From NCBI GenBank assembly GCA_009760855.2, contig WPIO01000178.1, positions 520,501 to 554,173 on the forward strand: 33,673 bases of DNA, in the 5' to 3' direction. This DNA is from Cristatella mucedo (lineage: Eukaryota; Bryozoa; Phylactolaemata; Cristatellidae). The notes under the pieces were generated by a model that was not told where the DNA came from, made no database searches, and saw only the letters and a list, made by a program, of their open reading frames with translations. The position numbers and the translations under genes are program-made. The stretch's first letter is position 1, and every line of letters begins with the position of its first letter. Positions 18,640 through 28,836 of the stretch are shown here, piece by piece.

Positions 18640-19345
18640 TATGAGTAGCGAGTGTAGGTTGAAGAGGAATGGTATGCTGTGGTAGCAGCGACGTCCAGGT
18701 TAGACAAGCCTAGCTGCAGAGCAGTGCCGCAGCTGCAAGCATAGTCTTGCTCAAACAGGAAGGCCAGTGAGCAGCAAGTTTTGCAAGTCTACACAGGATG
18801 TCTCAAATTCCCGAATGATCTTAGTGGTGAAATATTGGCCACAGCAAGCCGAAATTTCGCAATAGCGAGTTGATCATTGTAGGCGACACTAAATAAGGCG
18901 GTTGCTTTCACGGCCTCGGTCCCGAGGTCGTGGGTTCGATTCCTGTGGCGGGTCGATCCTTTATCGCCACTGCAAGCGGTGGTGATAGCCGTAAAGGCTC
19001 TTCTGTCGCTATACAAAAGAGGCTGTTTAATCAGCTAAGATTTATTTATTTATTTATTGAGGATATATTTGTCTAAAAATTTTTAGAGGCTTAGGCTTTC
19101 TAATTGTTGAGTAGCAGTGGGCTAATTCGAATCTAGCGAGTTTTCCGTATCATCATTCAGTTAGAGAAAGTTTGCTTTTATTCAAGCGTGAATGTCGGCA
19201 ATACCCGATGCCAGCGAGCTACCGGCGATGTGGAAATATTCAGGAAAGGATCCGATCAAAGTAATAGCTGTGCGTCATCGGCAAAAAAACTAAAGCCTTA
19301 GCTGTGCGTGGCAAGTACGCCAAAATAGGACCCACTCGTGAGCCA
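18640..19345 (-). mobile_element. LINE-F1, old copy split by SINE-A
   Basis: The 18640-18830 part matches the plus-strand phrase order of the C-terminal RT region (AGACAAGCCTAGCTGCAGAG, AGGATGTCTCAAAT). After the SINE-A, 19150-19345 matches the region encoding FRKF...MS and the degraded YADD segment (GATCAAAGTAATAGCTGTGC, GTCATCGGCAAAAA). Both parts are heavily mutated. Confidence 0.65.
18878..19064 (+). mobile_element. SINE-A copy with (ATTT)n tail
   Basis: The A box is decayed (CGACACTAAATAAGG) and the B box perfect, GGTTCGATTCC (18933-18943). Before it lies the near-perfect palindrome CACGGCCTCGG/TC/CCGAGGTCGTG. The body matches the copy at 12000 closely, and the copy ends in (ATTT)n at 19040-19060. 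It is inserted in an old LINE-F1. Confidence 0.92.
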
Positions 19346-19439
19346 TTCTAAGGAAAGGTGGTGCAAAATCGTTCGAGCCATAAAAAGCGCATTAATAAAC
19401 CTTTCCTAGCTTGCCTCTGCAAATCATCCATGGATACCG

Positions 19440-20101
19440 GCATGTGCGATCAGGCGATTGCAGCTGGTGCAAGACTCCGCGGCTAAGCTTGTCTGTCGTG
19501 AGCGTCGCAGTTGCCACATCACACCACTTCTCGCCGACCTGCACTGGCTACCAGTCAACCAACGCATCGACTTCAAGGTTTTGTCGCTCACTTGTAGGTC
19601 ACTTCATTCTTTGGCTCCTACCTATCTCTCAGATCTACTCCCCCACCAGGCCACGCATCGTACCACCCGCTTTTCGGAATCCAACAGTCTACAAATACCT
19701 CGTAAAACCTCAAATTCTTCGGAGACCGTGCATTTAGTTCGCATGCTCCCAAAGCCTGCAACTCCCTCCCGACTTACGTCAGAACATCCCCTGTCATGAC
19801 CACATTTAAAAAGAACTTAAAAACACACCTGTTTAGGAAAGCATTTAGTGGGTCCCTGTGATTCGTCCTTGATGTGCTTATGCGTGCTGACACTGTGCAT
19901 GCTGCCACTAACCTCATTTGCATGCTGACCCTGTGCATGTCACCCCTAACCATGTTATTCATTTTGTTTGTTTATCAAGGATGATATTTATTACTCACCA
20001 TTCAATTGCATTTCCCTTTGAAGCATCTGTCAAGCGCCTAGAAAGAGATTGATTTCTGTGAGGGCGCTTTATCAAGTGCATTATTATTATTATTATTATT
20101 A
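19440..20101 (+). mobile_element. LINE-F1 3' half, plus strand
   Basis: The ORF2 C-terminus reads LQLVQDSAAKLVCRERRSCH, ITPLLADLHWLPVNQRIDFK, SLHSLAPTYLSDLLPHQ, then after a frame break KPATPSRL and SRKAFSGSL with TGA at 19859-19861. The 3' UTR, double-hairpin terminus and (ATT)n (20079-20101) follow. The copy is 5'-truncated, carries few indels, and is relatively well preserved. Confidence 0.92.
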
Positions 20102-20638
20102 TACCGATCACAATAGGACCGCTGTAGCGCGCTTACTTCGACTCACCAAAGGAAATCTCTGATAAGACATTCGTACGTAAGCTACACTTAAGTAGGAGCT
20201 TGAGTGAACATTTATCATTATTTTACGAAAGAGCTGTTGATCCCTTGGGGCACCTACCGGTTCGGCTCATGCACGACTGTGTATCTCACTTTTTAATGGA
20301 CTGTGAAGCTGCCAGTAGCTTTTGAAAAACATAATTAATTTTCTTTCTACAGGTGGGTTCTTCCCCTTTTCGGAGTAGTTGGTCATTCGGGCTTAGACGC
20401 CCATTTAGCAAGGCTAAGCTTACAGATCTGAGTCATTACTGAACTGCATCAAGAGTAATCCCTTTCCCCTAGCCCTTGAAACCAGGGGTCGCCATTTAAC
20501 GACCTATTCGCAGCTGTCTGCAGGCACAGTTCGGCTACCCGGCTACTGCTACGAATATCGAGAGAGTGGAATTAAGCAATGCGGTCAGAAGAACCTACTC
20601 TTGTACTTATTTGACTGAGATTTAGCTAGCTTTCCTTA
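20102..20638. other. No gene recognised
   Basis: Spacer between two oppositely oriented LINE-F1 copies. No frame of note. Confidence 0.4.
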
Positions 20639-21213
20639 TATAATAATAATAATAATACACTTGATAAAGCGCCCTCAGAGAACTCAATCTCTTTCTAGGC
20701 GGCGCTTTACATTTGCTGCAAAGGAAACACGATCGAATGGTGAGTGTTGTCATTCTTGATAAACAAAATGAATGACATGGTTAGGGGTGACAAGCAGAGT
20801 GTCAGCATGCAAGTTCGGTTAGTGGCAGCATGCAACAGTGTTAGCATGCATAAGCACATGAAGGACGAATCACAGGGACCCACTAAATGCTGTCCTAAAT
20901 AGGTCTGTTTTGGGGTTCTTTTTAAATGTGGTCAAGTCAGGGGATGTCATGACGGAAGTCGGGAGTGAGTTCCAGGCTTTGGGAGCATGGGAACTAAAGG
21001 CGCGGTCTCCAAAGGATTTGAGGTTTGTACGAGGTATAGGTAAACAGTTAGATTCCCAAAAGCGGCTGGTACGATGCTTAGTCTGGTGGGGGGCAGTAGA
21101 TCTGATAGGTAGGCTGGAGCCACAGAATGAAGGGACCTAAAAGTGAACGACAAAACATTGAAGTCGATCCATTGCTTGACTGGTAGCCAGTGCAGGTCGG
21201 CGAGAAGTGTTGT
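20639..21213 (-). mobile_element. LINE-F1 3' half, minus strand
   Basis: This begins at (TAA)n on the plus strand (20641-20656) and runs inverted through terminus, 3' UTR and ORF2 C-terminus to LLADLHWLPVKQWIDFNVLS at about 21213, where it is 5'-truncated. The terminal hairpin carries a small GGC duplication (AGGCGGCGCTTT). Its frame stays open for much of ORF2, so it is fairly young. Confidence 0.92.
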
Positions 21214-23121
21214 GCTGTTTGAATTTGCAGCCCAAATAAGAAGTTTCGCAGGACGGAGACTGGCCAGCGATAGTTTTCTTAACGTATCGTGAAGCTTAAG
21301 CAAACAGAGTGTTCTTTAAAGCATGCTCACGTCTCTTTTTTGCAGAAACTTTGGTTACGAGTGGAATTAAGACACAATTCGGCGGTTGGTGACGATCGGG
21401 GGGGGGGGGGAGGTAGCGTAAGAATAGGGGCGGCCATGTTGCTTCTTTGCTGCAGGGAAAAGGTGAAAAATGAATGCCTTTCCCCTGGCTCTGCTGCTGC
21501 TGTCTATGATCAGCCCGTGCATTCGCCCAGCACCATGTATGGGAGCAGAAGATGGGGCGTGGCGTACCACTCACTGGTTTCGCTTGTACTGCCATTTTGA
21601 ACTTATACATGGAGGCACTTGCTTATTGTTAGGCGTCTACATACCTCGAATTTCAGAGGTAGAAGCCTGTGATCCTTGCAGGAAATATTAACATTTCCAT
21701 GTACTCTTTTTCCGAATACCAACTTCAGCATTAACTGTCCTACTTGTTTGCTGTTGGCAAGCTAATACAGATAAATGAAGTTCGATGACGCGTACTCGTG
21801 CAAATTGGCAAAACCGAGTTCCCTTTTCTACATACGCTTTAAGTACTTTCTTTAGACTCTTGCATTTAGACTAGAAGTTCAGTGCAGCAGCTATTTTTAA
21901 GTTATTTTATTTTTAACAGTTTATTTTATTTTAATAGTTATTTTTAAACTAAATGAGAGTAGATAGCTCCGAACGGACTCTAGTTGTTGGAACTAACTTT
22001 CTGTGTTGTTTTTCTTAATAGTGTAGGTTAGTCATCGCATACAATTCTGCAATGATTTTGTGTCCAGCGTGTGCGAGGTAGGGCCTTTAACACGCAGTCA
22101 TCAGAAACACGGCTGCCGATATGGTTTGAACATTGCTGAAATTTGCCCTCTGTAGCTACAACAAGCCGCTGGAACCGGATATCGGTGTCATTGCATATCT
22201 AAACACAGCTTTCTGAAAGCTTTACTAGCTTGCTTCTATTCTACGATTAAACGTAGGGCAGTGCAATTTCAGACCCAACTGTAAGAACAGTAACAATATG
22301 CATGCAGTGTGTTCGCATTATAATTATTTTATTGCTTAACCCGATGAAATATGCCACTGTAGCCAGATTGCACTCTGACAATGCTGCTCCGAATACCTGT
22401 TTCTCCTTCAGATCTGTAAGCTTTCGGCCACTCCGTACTGCCAAGCCATATTTATTACCTCGCCATCGCGTGGGGGTTTCAATATGTCACCGAAGGGAAT
22501 CTAGTGTGAGTGGGTCATCTTGTGTTGTACAATTGACTCTACGCGTATGTGTTGCCTCACGATGGAGAGCTCGAATGCAGCCGTGAATCGACCTGCTGTC
22601 GCCTTGTTGTTTATACTGCCCTTTGCTGAGACTGCCGAGAAGAACAGCTGTAGGCGATCTGACTTGGCTTAGAAGTTTGCAGATATCCTAATAGAGTCAC
22701 ATCTTGGCATAGCAGAACTTGAGCGTGCTTTCTTAATGATGCTTCCCGATGCCGATCGAGCGCCGATGCCGGGAGGCCGATGGAGCCTGAGTTCTTCCTG
22801 TGCTACGTAAGAGGCATTGGATGTCAGCGACCCCCAGCCGCCGTCAGAAGTATGCACAGTATGCACCTCGTTCGGCTTTCTAGGGCGAGTGACGTGGGTA
22901 CTTTGTTATGGGCCGTCTTTCGCTTAGCTAACCGAAGGCTCTCAGAGTACAAGCGCCACGATAGTGCAGAGCTGTCGTACGTACAGGGTTTCCTCTAGTG
23001 ATTGCTTGGCGATTTCACCTGCGATACAATCCAGCACGCTTATCATCTCAGGCTCAGCTCAGTCAGAAGCTGCCTGGTCACACATGGGCACTATGCTAGA
23101 ATGTGGTAAGCAATAGCTGCA
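21214..23121. other. Long stretch without recognised gene or repeat
   Basis: About 1.9 kb. It has a G12 run at about 21400-21411 and an AT-rich repeat of TTATTTT(T)AA units at 21896-21950. Frames are short, the longest about 103 codons at 21289-21600, and overlap on both strands with no recognised domain. Confidence 0.45.
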
Positions 23122-23346
23122 GTGCTACAGTGGCGAACAGCAGCCGCCGCTGCTGCTGCTGCTGCTATGGTAGCATCTGTTGCCATGGCCTGCAAGCGGA
23201 TGAGTAGCCGGAAGAGCCCCGAACGCCGGTCGGCCCTGCGACTAGGACGCTGTTCGGCCCTGCGACTAGGACGCCGATCGGCCCTGCTACGAAGCCGGTT
23301 AGTGCTGCCAGAGCTACTATGTTGGCGAGAAGAGCCGGCGATGTAG
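23122..23346 (+). other. Frame with poly-Ala and a 24-bp repeat
   Basis: A (GCC/GCT)n run at 23141-23166 encodes nine or more alanines. A 24-bp tandem repeat (unit CGGCCCTGCGACTAGGACGC plus 4 nt, starts 23231, 23255, 23279) encodes SALRLGRR repeats in the same frame, 74 codons in all. The in-frame repeat is suggestive, but there is no recognised family and no splice evidence. It is probably a simple repeat expansion. Confidence 0.3.
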
Positions 23347-23881
23347 AAGCAGCCACCAACGCGACGGAGACTGCAAAAACCAGTGCGGCAAAGGGAGGAG
23401 GCACGCGCTTAATCCGTGGTTGTGGGAGAAGGGCGCCGCTTAAAGCTGGTGGCCTACTCATCCAGCTGGTCACCAAAGGCTGTGGCTTGGTGTGCCTCCT
23501 ACGAGCAGGTATCGCGTAGCCTCTAAAAGCCGACCGATGGCTCAGTCGGCTTCTCGTGGAAAGAGAAGATGTTGGGTCTGCTTACAGCGGCAGCAGACGA
23601 CTCCTTCGGAAGCTGCTTAGGCGAAAACAGCGGACCTACTTGTAACGGTAGCTTCCTGGCCCACGTGGTGGCCGTGCGGCCCGGTTCCGTGTTTCCGAAA
23701 TAAACGGCATCTGCTTGAGCCGTCTTGATCTGTGCTAAAAAAATAACAATAGTCATATGAAGGTCTGCTGTGCTCATTATGTTACGTTAATGTTATCCTC
23801 CGAATCTTAAAGAATCCTCCGAAGCTTTCCGAATACTTAAAATGTAACCAGAACACTGAAGCGTTTCTTTTTTTGCAGTAG
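23347..23881. other. No firm gene; possible small exon on the minus strand
   Basis: On the minus strand, 23640-23734 is bounded by an acceptor-like TTATTTTTTTAG and a donor-like ACAA/GTAGGT. It is open for FGNTEPGRTATTWARKLPL. With no neighbouring exon or known family this stays a weak suggestion. Confidence 0.2.
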
Positions 23882-23981
23882 CTTCTCGCCGACCTGCACT
23901 GGCTACCAGTCAAGCAACGGATCAACTTCAAGGTTTTGTCGCTCACTTTTAGGTCCCTTCATTCTTTGGCTCCAGCCTATC
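23882..23981 (+). mobile_element. LINE-F1 copy, left part of a split element
   Basis: This encodes LLADLHWLPVKQRINFKVLS and SLHSLAPAY, stopping at the codons where the right part (25758-26185, SDLLPHQ...) resumes. Together they are one LINE-F1 copy interrupted by LINE-F2. It is 5'-truncated at 23882. Confidence 0.88.
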
Positions 23982-24199
23982 CATGTATCTCCGTCTGTAA
24001 CTCCACAAAGTCATAAAGACCATGAGGGTGTTATACAGGAGAGTTTTGTATAGCGCACTCACAGCCTAAGCGGCTTTCGGTACGCATTCGGTAGCCAACA
24101 GACTTCGTCTCACGCAACAAAGAGAAAGTGGGAAGAGTCAGGAGAGCAGTTGAGGTAGTGAGTAGCATAGACGTAGCAGCTCAGGACCGCAGAAAAAAA

Positions 24200-24640
24200 T
24201 GTGCCATAGTCGGCAGTAGGAGAGTAGTTGTCGTTGCGTAAGAATTGTGGAAGCGAGTTCCACAGTCTAGATCATGCAGAGCTAAAGCTTCTGTCACCAA
24301 CTGTCTTTGAGCGGAGGAATGGGACAGCTAATTTATTGTCCACACAGGACCTAAGGGCGCGAACAGGCTGAAACTGATGCAGCAGTTCAGCTAGGTACGA
24401 AGGAGCCAAGCCGTGGCGGGCCTTGTGGGTCAGCATAAGAACTTTGCTCTGTATCCTTTGCTCAACCGGCAACCATCCTAGCTCTTTCAGCAGAGGTGAC
24501 ACGTGCTCAAACCGCTGGGACTTGAAGACCAGCCTTGCAGCCATATTCATAGTCCACTGTAGTGGCATAATAGCTTTCTTTGGCAGCCTAGCCAAAAGGG
24601 AATTACAGTAATCAAGCCGCGACGGAACTAAAGAGCTAGT
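24200..24640 (-). pseudogene. LINE-F2 ORF2 C-terminal region
   Basis: After the stop at 24641 the frame continues with SLVPSRLDYCNSLLARLPKK, AARLVFKSQRFEHVSPLLKE, LGWLPVEQRIQSKVLMLTHK and HGLAPSYLAELLH. This is the conserved CR1/L2 C-terminal block, clearly different from LINE-F1 (LADLHWLPVKQRIDFKVLS). A second break occurs near 24272. Confidence 0.88.
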
Positions 24641-25757
24641 TTAATTTTTTACAAGCCACTGTGGGAGACAGCTCCTAATCTTGGACAGGGATCGGATGTG
24701 ATGGCTAGCTGTAGAGGCAGTCTTCTGAATGAAGCTTTTGAAATTGAGGCAGCTGTTGAATACGTTACCTAAATTTCGAGCACGTGGTGATGGCCGCACA
24801 ATAGCATCACCTATTAGAACAGCAAAGCCTTTTATTCCAGCCACACGCTTAGGGTGTCCTATGAGCAGCAGTTCGGTTTTATTATCATTTAATTTCAGGA
24901 AGTTTTCCGACATCCAGGATCGAATATCGGCAAGGCAAGCATTCAGTTTCTCAGTTGCCGCTGCAGATTCCGACGGTTTGAATGACAAATACAGCTGAGT
25001 ATCGTCAGCATAGAAGTGATATCCTATTCCATGTGCCTAATCACTTTTCCCAGAGGTTGTGTATAAATGGAGAACAGCAGGGGACCAAGTACAGACCCTT
25101 GAGGGATTCCACAGGTGACCCTTCTCGTGTCTGAGGCCTGACCCCCACACGACACGGATTGAACACGATCAGACAAGTGTGATTTAGACCACGCCAGTGC
25201 TTCGTCTGCCAGACCGATCGTTGTTCTCAATCGTTCAAGCAGAACTTCGTGATCAATAGTGTCGAAGTCAGCAGACAGATCTAGCAGAGCTAGGGCACTG
25301 ACATTCCCGTCGTCGTTGCCACGTAGAATGTCATTGTAAACACGGAGGAGAGCAGTTTCAGTAGAATGCTGCCTCTCGAACCCTGATTGAAATGTTTCTG
25401 ACATTCTATTATTTTCAATGTGTTCAACCACCTGCTTGGCAACAATTTTTTCAAGAATCTTTGATAAGAACTGAAGAAGGGAAACTGGGTGATAGTTTGC
25501 TAGGACCTCTGTGTCTAATCCAGGCTTTTTAAGAATAGGTCTAACGATTGCCGATTTGAAGGACTTGGGGACGTCCCCTCTTTCCAAAGAAGCATTACAA
25601 ATCTAGGTTATGGCAGGGCTAAGTTGGTCTGCTAGTGAAGACCACAGAGATGAAGGCATAGGGTCTTCAGTAGACGAGCTCTTTTTGCTAGACTTTGTTA
25701 AGGCAGCCACATCGCTTGCAGAAACGTCGGAGAACCTTTTAAGGAAGGTCACAGGTT
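24641..25757 (-). pseudogene. LINE-F2 reverse transcriptase domain
   Basis: In order on the minus strand: [17 protein letters not shown] and [20 protein letters not shown] (motifs 0-1), [20 protein letters not shown] (motif 2), [15 protein letters not shown] (motif A with catalytic Asp), [17 protein letters not shown] (motif B), FYADDTQLYLSF (motif C with both catalytic Asp), then ADIRSWMSENFLKLNDNKTE. All catalytic residues are kept. A one-base frameshift near 25020 separates motif B from motif C, an in-frame TAG lies at about 25601, and a TAA lies at 24641-24643. Confidence 0.93.
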
Positions 25758-26185
25758 CATCAGATCTACTCCCCCACCAGGCCAAGCATCTTACCGCCGG
25801 CTTTTCGGAATCTAACAGTTTACCAAAACTTCGTACAAACCTCAGATCCTTTGGAGACCGTGCATTAAGCTCGTATGCTCCCAAAGCCTGGAACTCTCTC
25901 CCGACTTGTATCATGCGATCCCCTGACTTGACCACATTTAAAAAGAACTTAAAAACGTACTTATTTAGGGCAGCATTTAGTGGGTCTCTGCGATTCGTCC
26001 TTCATGCGCTTATTCGTGCTGACACTGTGCATGTCACCCCTAACCATGTTATTCATGTTGTTTATCAAGCATGATATTACTCGCCATTCAATCGCGTTTC
26101 CCTTTGCAGCAAATGTAAAGCGCCTAGAAAGAGATTGAGTTCTCTGAGGGCGCCTTATCAAGTGTATCATTATTGTCATTATTAA
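25758..26185 (+). mobile_element. LINE-F1 copy, right part of a split element
   Basis: It resumes at SDLLPHQAKH and runs through KAWNSLPTCIMRSPDLTTFK to FRAAFSGSL. Here the usual TGA stop is CGA, so the frame runs on into the UTR. A shortened 3' UTR (missing ~20 nt around the second TGCATGCT), the double-hairpin terminus and a mutated ATT tail follow. Confidence 0.92.
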
Positions 26186-26969
26186 GAGCAGGGAAGAGGA
26201 GATGAAGAGGTCACTTGCCATCCACTGGGGGACTGCAAATTAGACCGCAGCCAATTTTCAGCCTTGCAGACGTAAAAGCTCGGAACATGCAAAGAAGTAA
26301 TTCAGAGCGCACGACTTCGCCGTGCTGTTGTTACTATTTGTTGAGTTGCCGCGATTTGAGACAGCCAGGGCTCACCTATCAGCTCACCTATCACCCTGAT
26401 GGCTCACCTATCAGACCGCCTTGCGCATTCACCATGATTGATTAGTGTCTCCGCAGCTTCGGTCTCCGCCGGTATGGCGACATTTTCGCTGCTGCTCTTA
26501 GGCACGACGTGCGCAGCTTCATAGTGCACCGCCACATCCAGGGGGGGGGGGACAATTCACTCGGGCAGAGCAAAGTCTAAGGGAAACGGGTTGGCCTTCA
26601 GCTTCTTTTCGAATGTCGTCCAATCGGAAGATTGAAGTTGAATACTCGCGGCGCACACTCGACAGAACACGGAAACATCTTAGCTTCGAGCTTCGACATG
26701 TGCATGCTCGCAAGGACGCTCGCAGTAAGTGGGCCAACAGGTTACTGCTCTAGCCGACGTCCAAGTCGCAACTTCCCCACTGCCTCTGCAGGCCGCCACT
26801 CACCCTCAAAATCTCCCACAAAAATGGCGGTGGCTCATAAACCCGCAGCACCGCCATAAACTCTGTTGGACCATAAACTGGGCGGAAATAATAACGAGGC
26901 CGTAGACGCAACTGGCCCATAAGCTAGGAATAGCACAGCAATAAATTAGCCACAGAGATGACGGTGAGT
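26186..26969. other. No gene recognised
   Basis: The stretch contains a short CTCACCTATCA repeat (26371-26415), a G10 run at about 26541, and a 9-bp inverted repeat ATGGCGGTG/CACCGCCAT (26824-26832, 26849-26857). Short frames only. Confidence 0.45.
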
Positions 26970-27519
26970 TCCAAGGGATGTCAGTGAGTTCCAAGCTTTG
27001 GGAGCATAGTAATTGAAGCACGATCTCTGAGGAATTTCAAGTTAGTTAGGAATACGATTAATCGACCTGAGTCGGTGGATGGTATGACGGCAGGGCTGCG
27101 GTGTGGCTAATTCAAATAGGTAGGCCCTGAGCGAGAGAATGGAGGGACCTAAAAGTGAGCGAAAGAGTGTTGAAGTCGACATGCTGCTTCATAGGCAGCC
27201 AGGGCAGAATAGCGAGCAGCGGTTTAGCGTGTCAGTAGTGACGTTTATGACAGCCGAGCCTGGCTGCCGAGTTTTGCACCAATTGCATATTACTGCATCG
27301 GCTGAACGACTTAAATGACATGATTAACAAAGGTTGTCACAAATAAATAGACCAGCTTGGCCGTTGTATCCTCATGCAAGCAAGCGCAAATTGTTGTCAT
27401 GTTATGCAAGTGACAGTATTCAGACTTTACTGTGAAACATGTGCTCATATAGAGAAAAGTTATTTTGGAAGTTGATGCCCAAATTCCGGATGACGGCTAC
27501 TAGATATCTAGTAGCTCTA

Positions 27520-27639
27520 TTAGCCATATATAACACATATACACACATATATATTAATGATTATTAATATATTAATAATTGTTATATTTATTGATATATC
27601 AATATATAGTATAGTTATTATTAGTATTATATATATATA
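27520..27639. repeat. AT-rich low-complexity tract
   Basis: TATATA, CACATATA and TTAATATATTAAT-like repeats form the left neighbour of the Tigger-like element. It lies inside a pair of 14-bp direct repeats (ATCTAGTAGCTCTA at 27506-27519 and 28292-28305). Confidence 0.8.
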
Positions 27640-28279
27640 CAGTCGACCCTCGTCTATCGCGGTTAATCCATTCCAGGCTCTACCGCGGTAAGTGAATTTC
27701 TGCAAAGTGGGATTCTTTATTTATAAATCAAATCTTTTCGTAGTTAGAGCATAGAAGACGTGTTGATGACCCTCTAAATAAAGTTTTTAACATTATTAGA
27801 CTCCCCCGGACATGAAATAATACCCTTTTAGTAACCACTACACTCGTATTACCAAATATATTAGACAACATCGTATTGTTATTGTTGTACATTTAATTGC
27901 ACACACACACAATTCTTACGCACAAACACCAAGCTATGAACATAGTGCGTTTGGTGATGAAGCGATTAAGATGAAGAGATGTACAGCATAACAAAGAAAA
28001 ACAAGGTTACTGCTTCTCTGAAGGCCCGATATCAGTAAGAGAGTCTTCAGGTGGTGCAGTATCTTCAACAGGGGGCGTCGCCGTCTTCTTCCGCATTCCA
28101 TGTGTACAGTAATTTTAATTGTATTTGTAATACAGGGATGGATAATTGACAGACAAACGAGCGCGCTGTATCATTTTCACTATTTTGATCAACTGTTTAA
28201 TGAATATGCACGTATTTCAAAAAACCACAATAAGAGACAGTATTCAGACTTCGAAGCGCGAAGGAACGAGGGACGACTG
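27640..28279 (-). mobile_element. Non-autonomous Tigger/pogo-like DNA transposon (640 bp)
   Basis: The left end is CAGTCGACCCTCGTCTATCG. The right end, inverted, is CAGTCGTCCCTCGTTCCTTC. Together they form imperfect terminal inverted repeats, each flanked by the dinucleotide TA (27638-27639, 28280-28281), as expected for the Tc1/mariner-pogo superfamily. The CAGT...ACCCTCG...TATCGCGG start is of the Tigger type. A remnant of the transposase C-terminus lies within on the minus strand. It is inserted in an old LINE-F1 copy. Confidence 0.82.
28007..28102 (-). pseudogene. Possible transposase C-terminal remnant
   Basis: The minus-strand frame GMRKKTATPPVEDTAPPEDS then LTDIGPSEKQ ends in TAA at 28007-28009. 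The acidic, Pro/Ser-rich tail fits the poorly conserved C-terminus of Tigger-like transposases. No DDE catalytic region remains. I infer the identity mainly from its place inside the element. Confidence 0.4.
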
Positions 28280-28575
28280 TATAGCTGTTAAATCTAGTAG
28301 CTCTAATAACTGTTAGAGCGACTAGATATGAAGACTGAGGCTTTTCATTTTTTGAGAAAGACTTGATTTTCCCATAAGTATTAAATTGTTTTATTGTCAG
28401 CTAATTTTAGAAAGTTTGCTGGTATCGAAGTGCGAATGTCAGCATTGTATGCTGTTAGGGAGCTGAGAGAATCTGACATGCTGGAAGGCAGAGATGGATT
28501 AAAACACAAGTAAAGCTGCATGGGGTTCGCATGAAAATGAAGGCCAAGCTTGTGCTCAGCGATTAAATCGGTAAG

Positions 28576-28705
28576 TTTGACCCGGTGCTTAAGGTGCTCG
28601 CCCCGACCGAGGTCTGGCTGAGGTCGTGGGCTCGAGCCCCGAGGCGTATGTGAAGCGCTTGAATAGAGATTAAGTTCTCTTAGGGCGCTAGACAAACGAA
28701 TTATA
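28576..28705 (+). mobile_element. SINE-B nested in LINE-F1
   Basis: The A box is decayed (TTGACCCGGTGCTTAAGG) and the B box perfect, GGGCTCGAGCCCC (28628-28640). The tail is GAAGCGCTTGAATAGAGATT, then AAGTTCTCTTAGGGCGCTAG, ending in AATTATAAG. It interrupts the LINE-F1 frame just before DLIAEHKL, the same codon position at which the copy at 12362-14250 has its GA array. Confidence 0.9.
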
Positions 28706-28836
28706 AGAGAGAGGGTATACATGGCGTGACAAAACTTGACGCCAAGCACACATCCTTTGGATAACCCCCCCCCCCCGGTAGTTGAGAGGCTGCTGGTATG
28801 ACTGCTGCCAACTCTCACCAATGCCCTGAAGTCTAG

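Larger units (their letters stand above)
23982..25757 (-). mobile_element. LINE-F2, about 1.8-kb copy nested in LINE-F1
   Basis: A CR1/L2-superclade non-LTR element. It holds most of the RT domain, the C-terminal region and a ~210-nt 3' UTR ending near GGAGATACATG. The 3' end was placed by comparison with the fragment at 11031-11252. The 5' end is truncated within the linker before RT (VTFLKRFSDVSASDVAALTK). It sits antisense inside a LINE-F1 copy. One frameshift and one early stop make it inactive, but the damage is light. Confidence 0.93.
26970..28836 (-). mobile_element. LINE-F1, old copy split by Tigger-like element and SINE-B
   Basis: Three blocks in LINE order on the minus strand. 28706-28836 encodes VRVGSSHTSSLSTTG and the decayed GxPQGSVLG block. 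28310-28575 encodes DLIAEHKLGLHFHANPMQLY (YADD decayed to HANP) and SLTAYNADIRTSIPANFLKL. 26970-27490 matches the C-terminal region. The first gap is filled by SINE-B and the second by the AT-rich/Tigger-like insertion. It lacks the 3' UTR and the terminus. Confidence 0.8.

Noticed and set aside
24040-26185. Twin-priming inversion of a single LINE
   Set aside because: The inverted parts belong to two distinct LINE families by protein sequence, so nested insertion explains the arrangement better.
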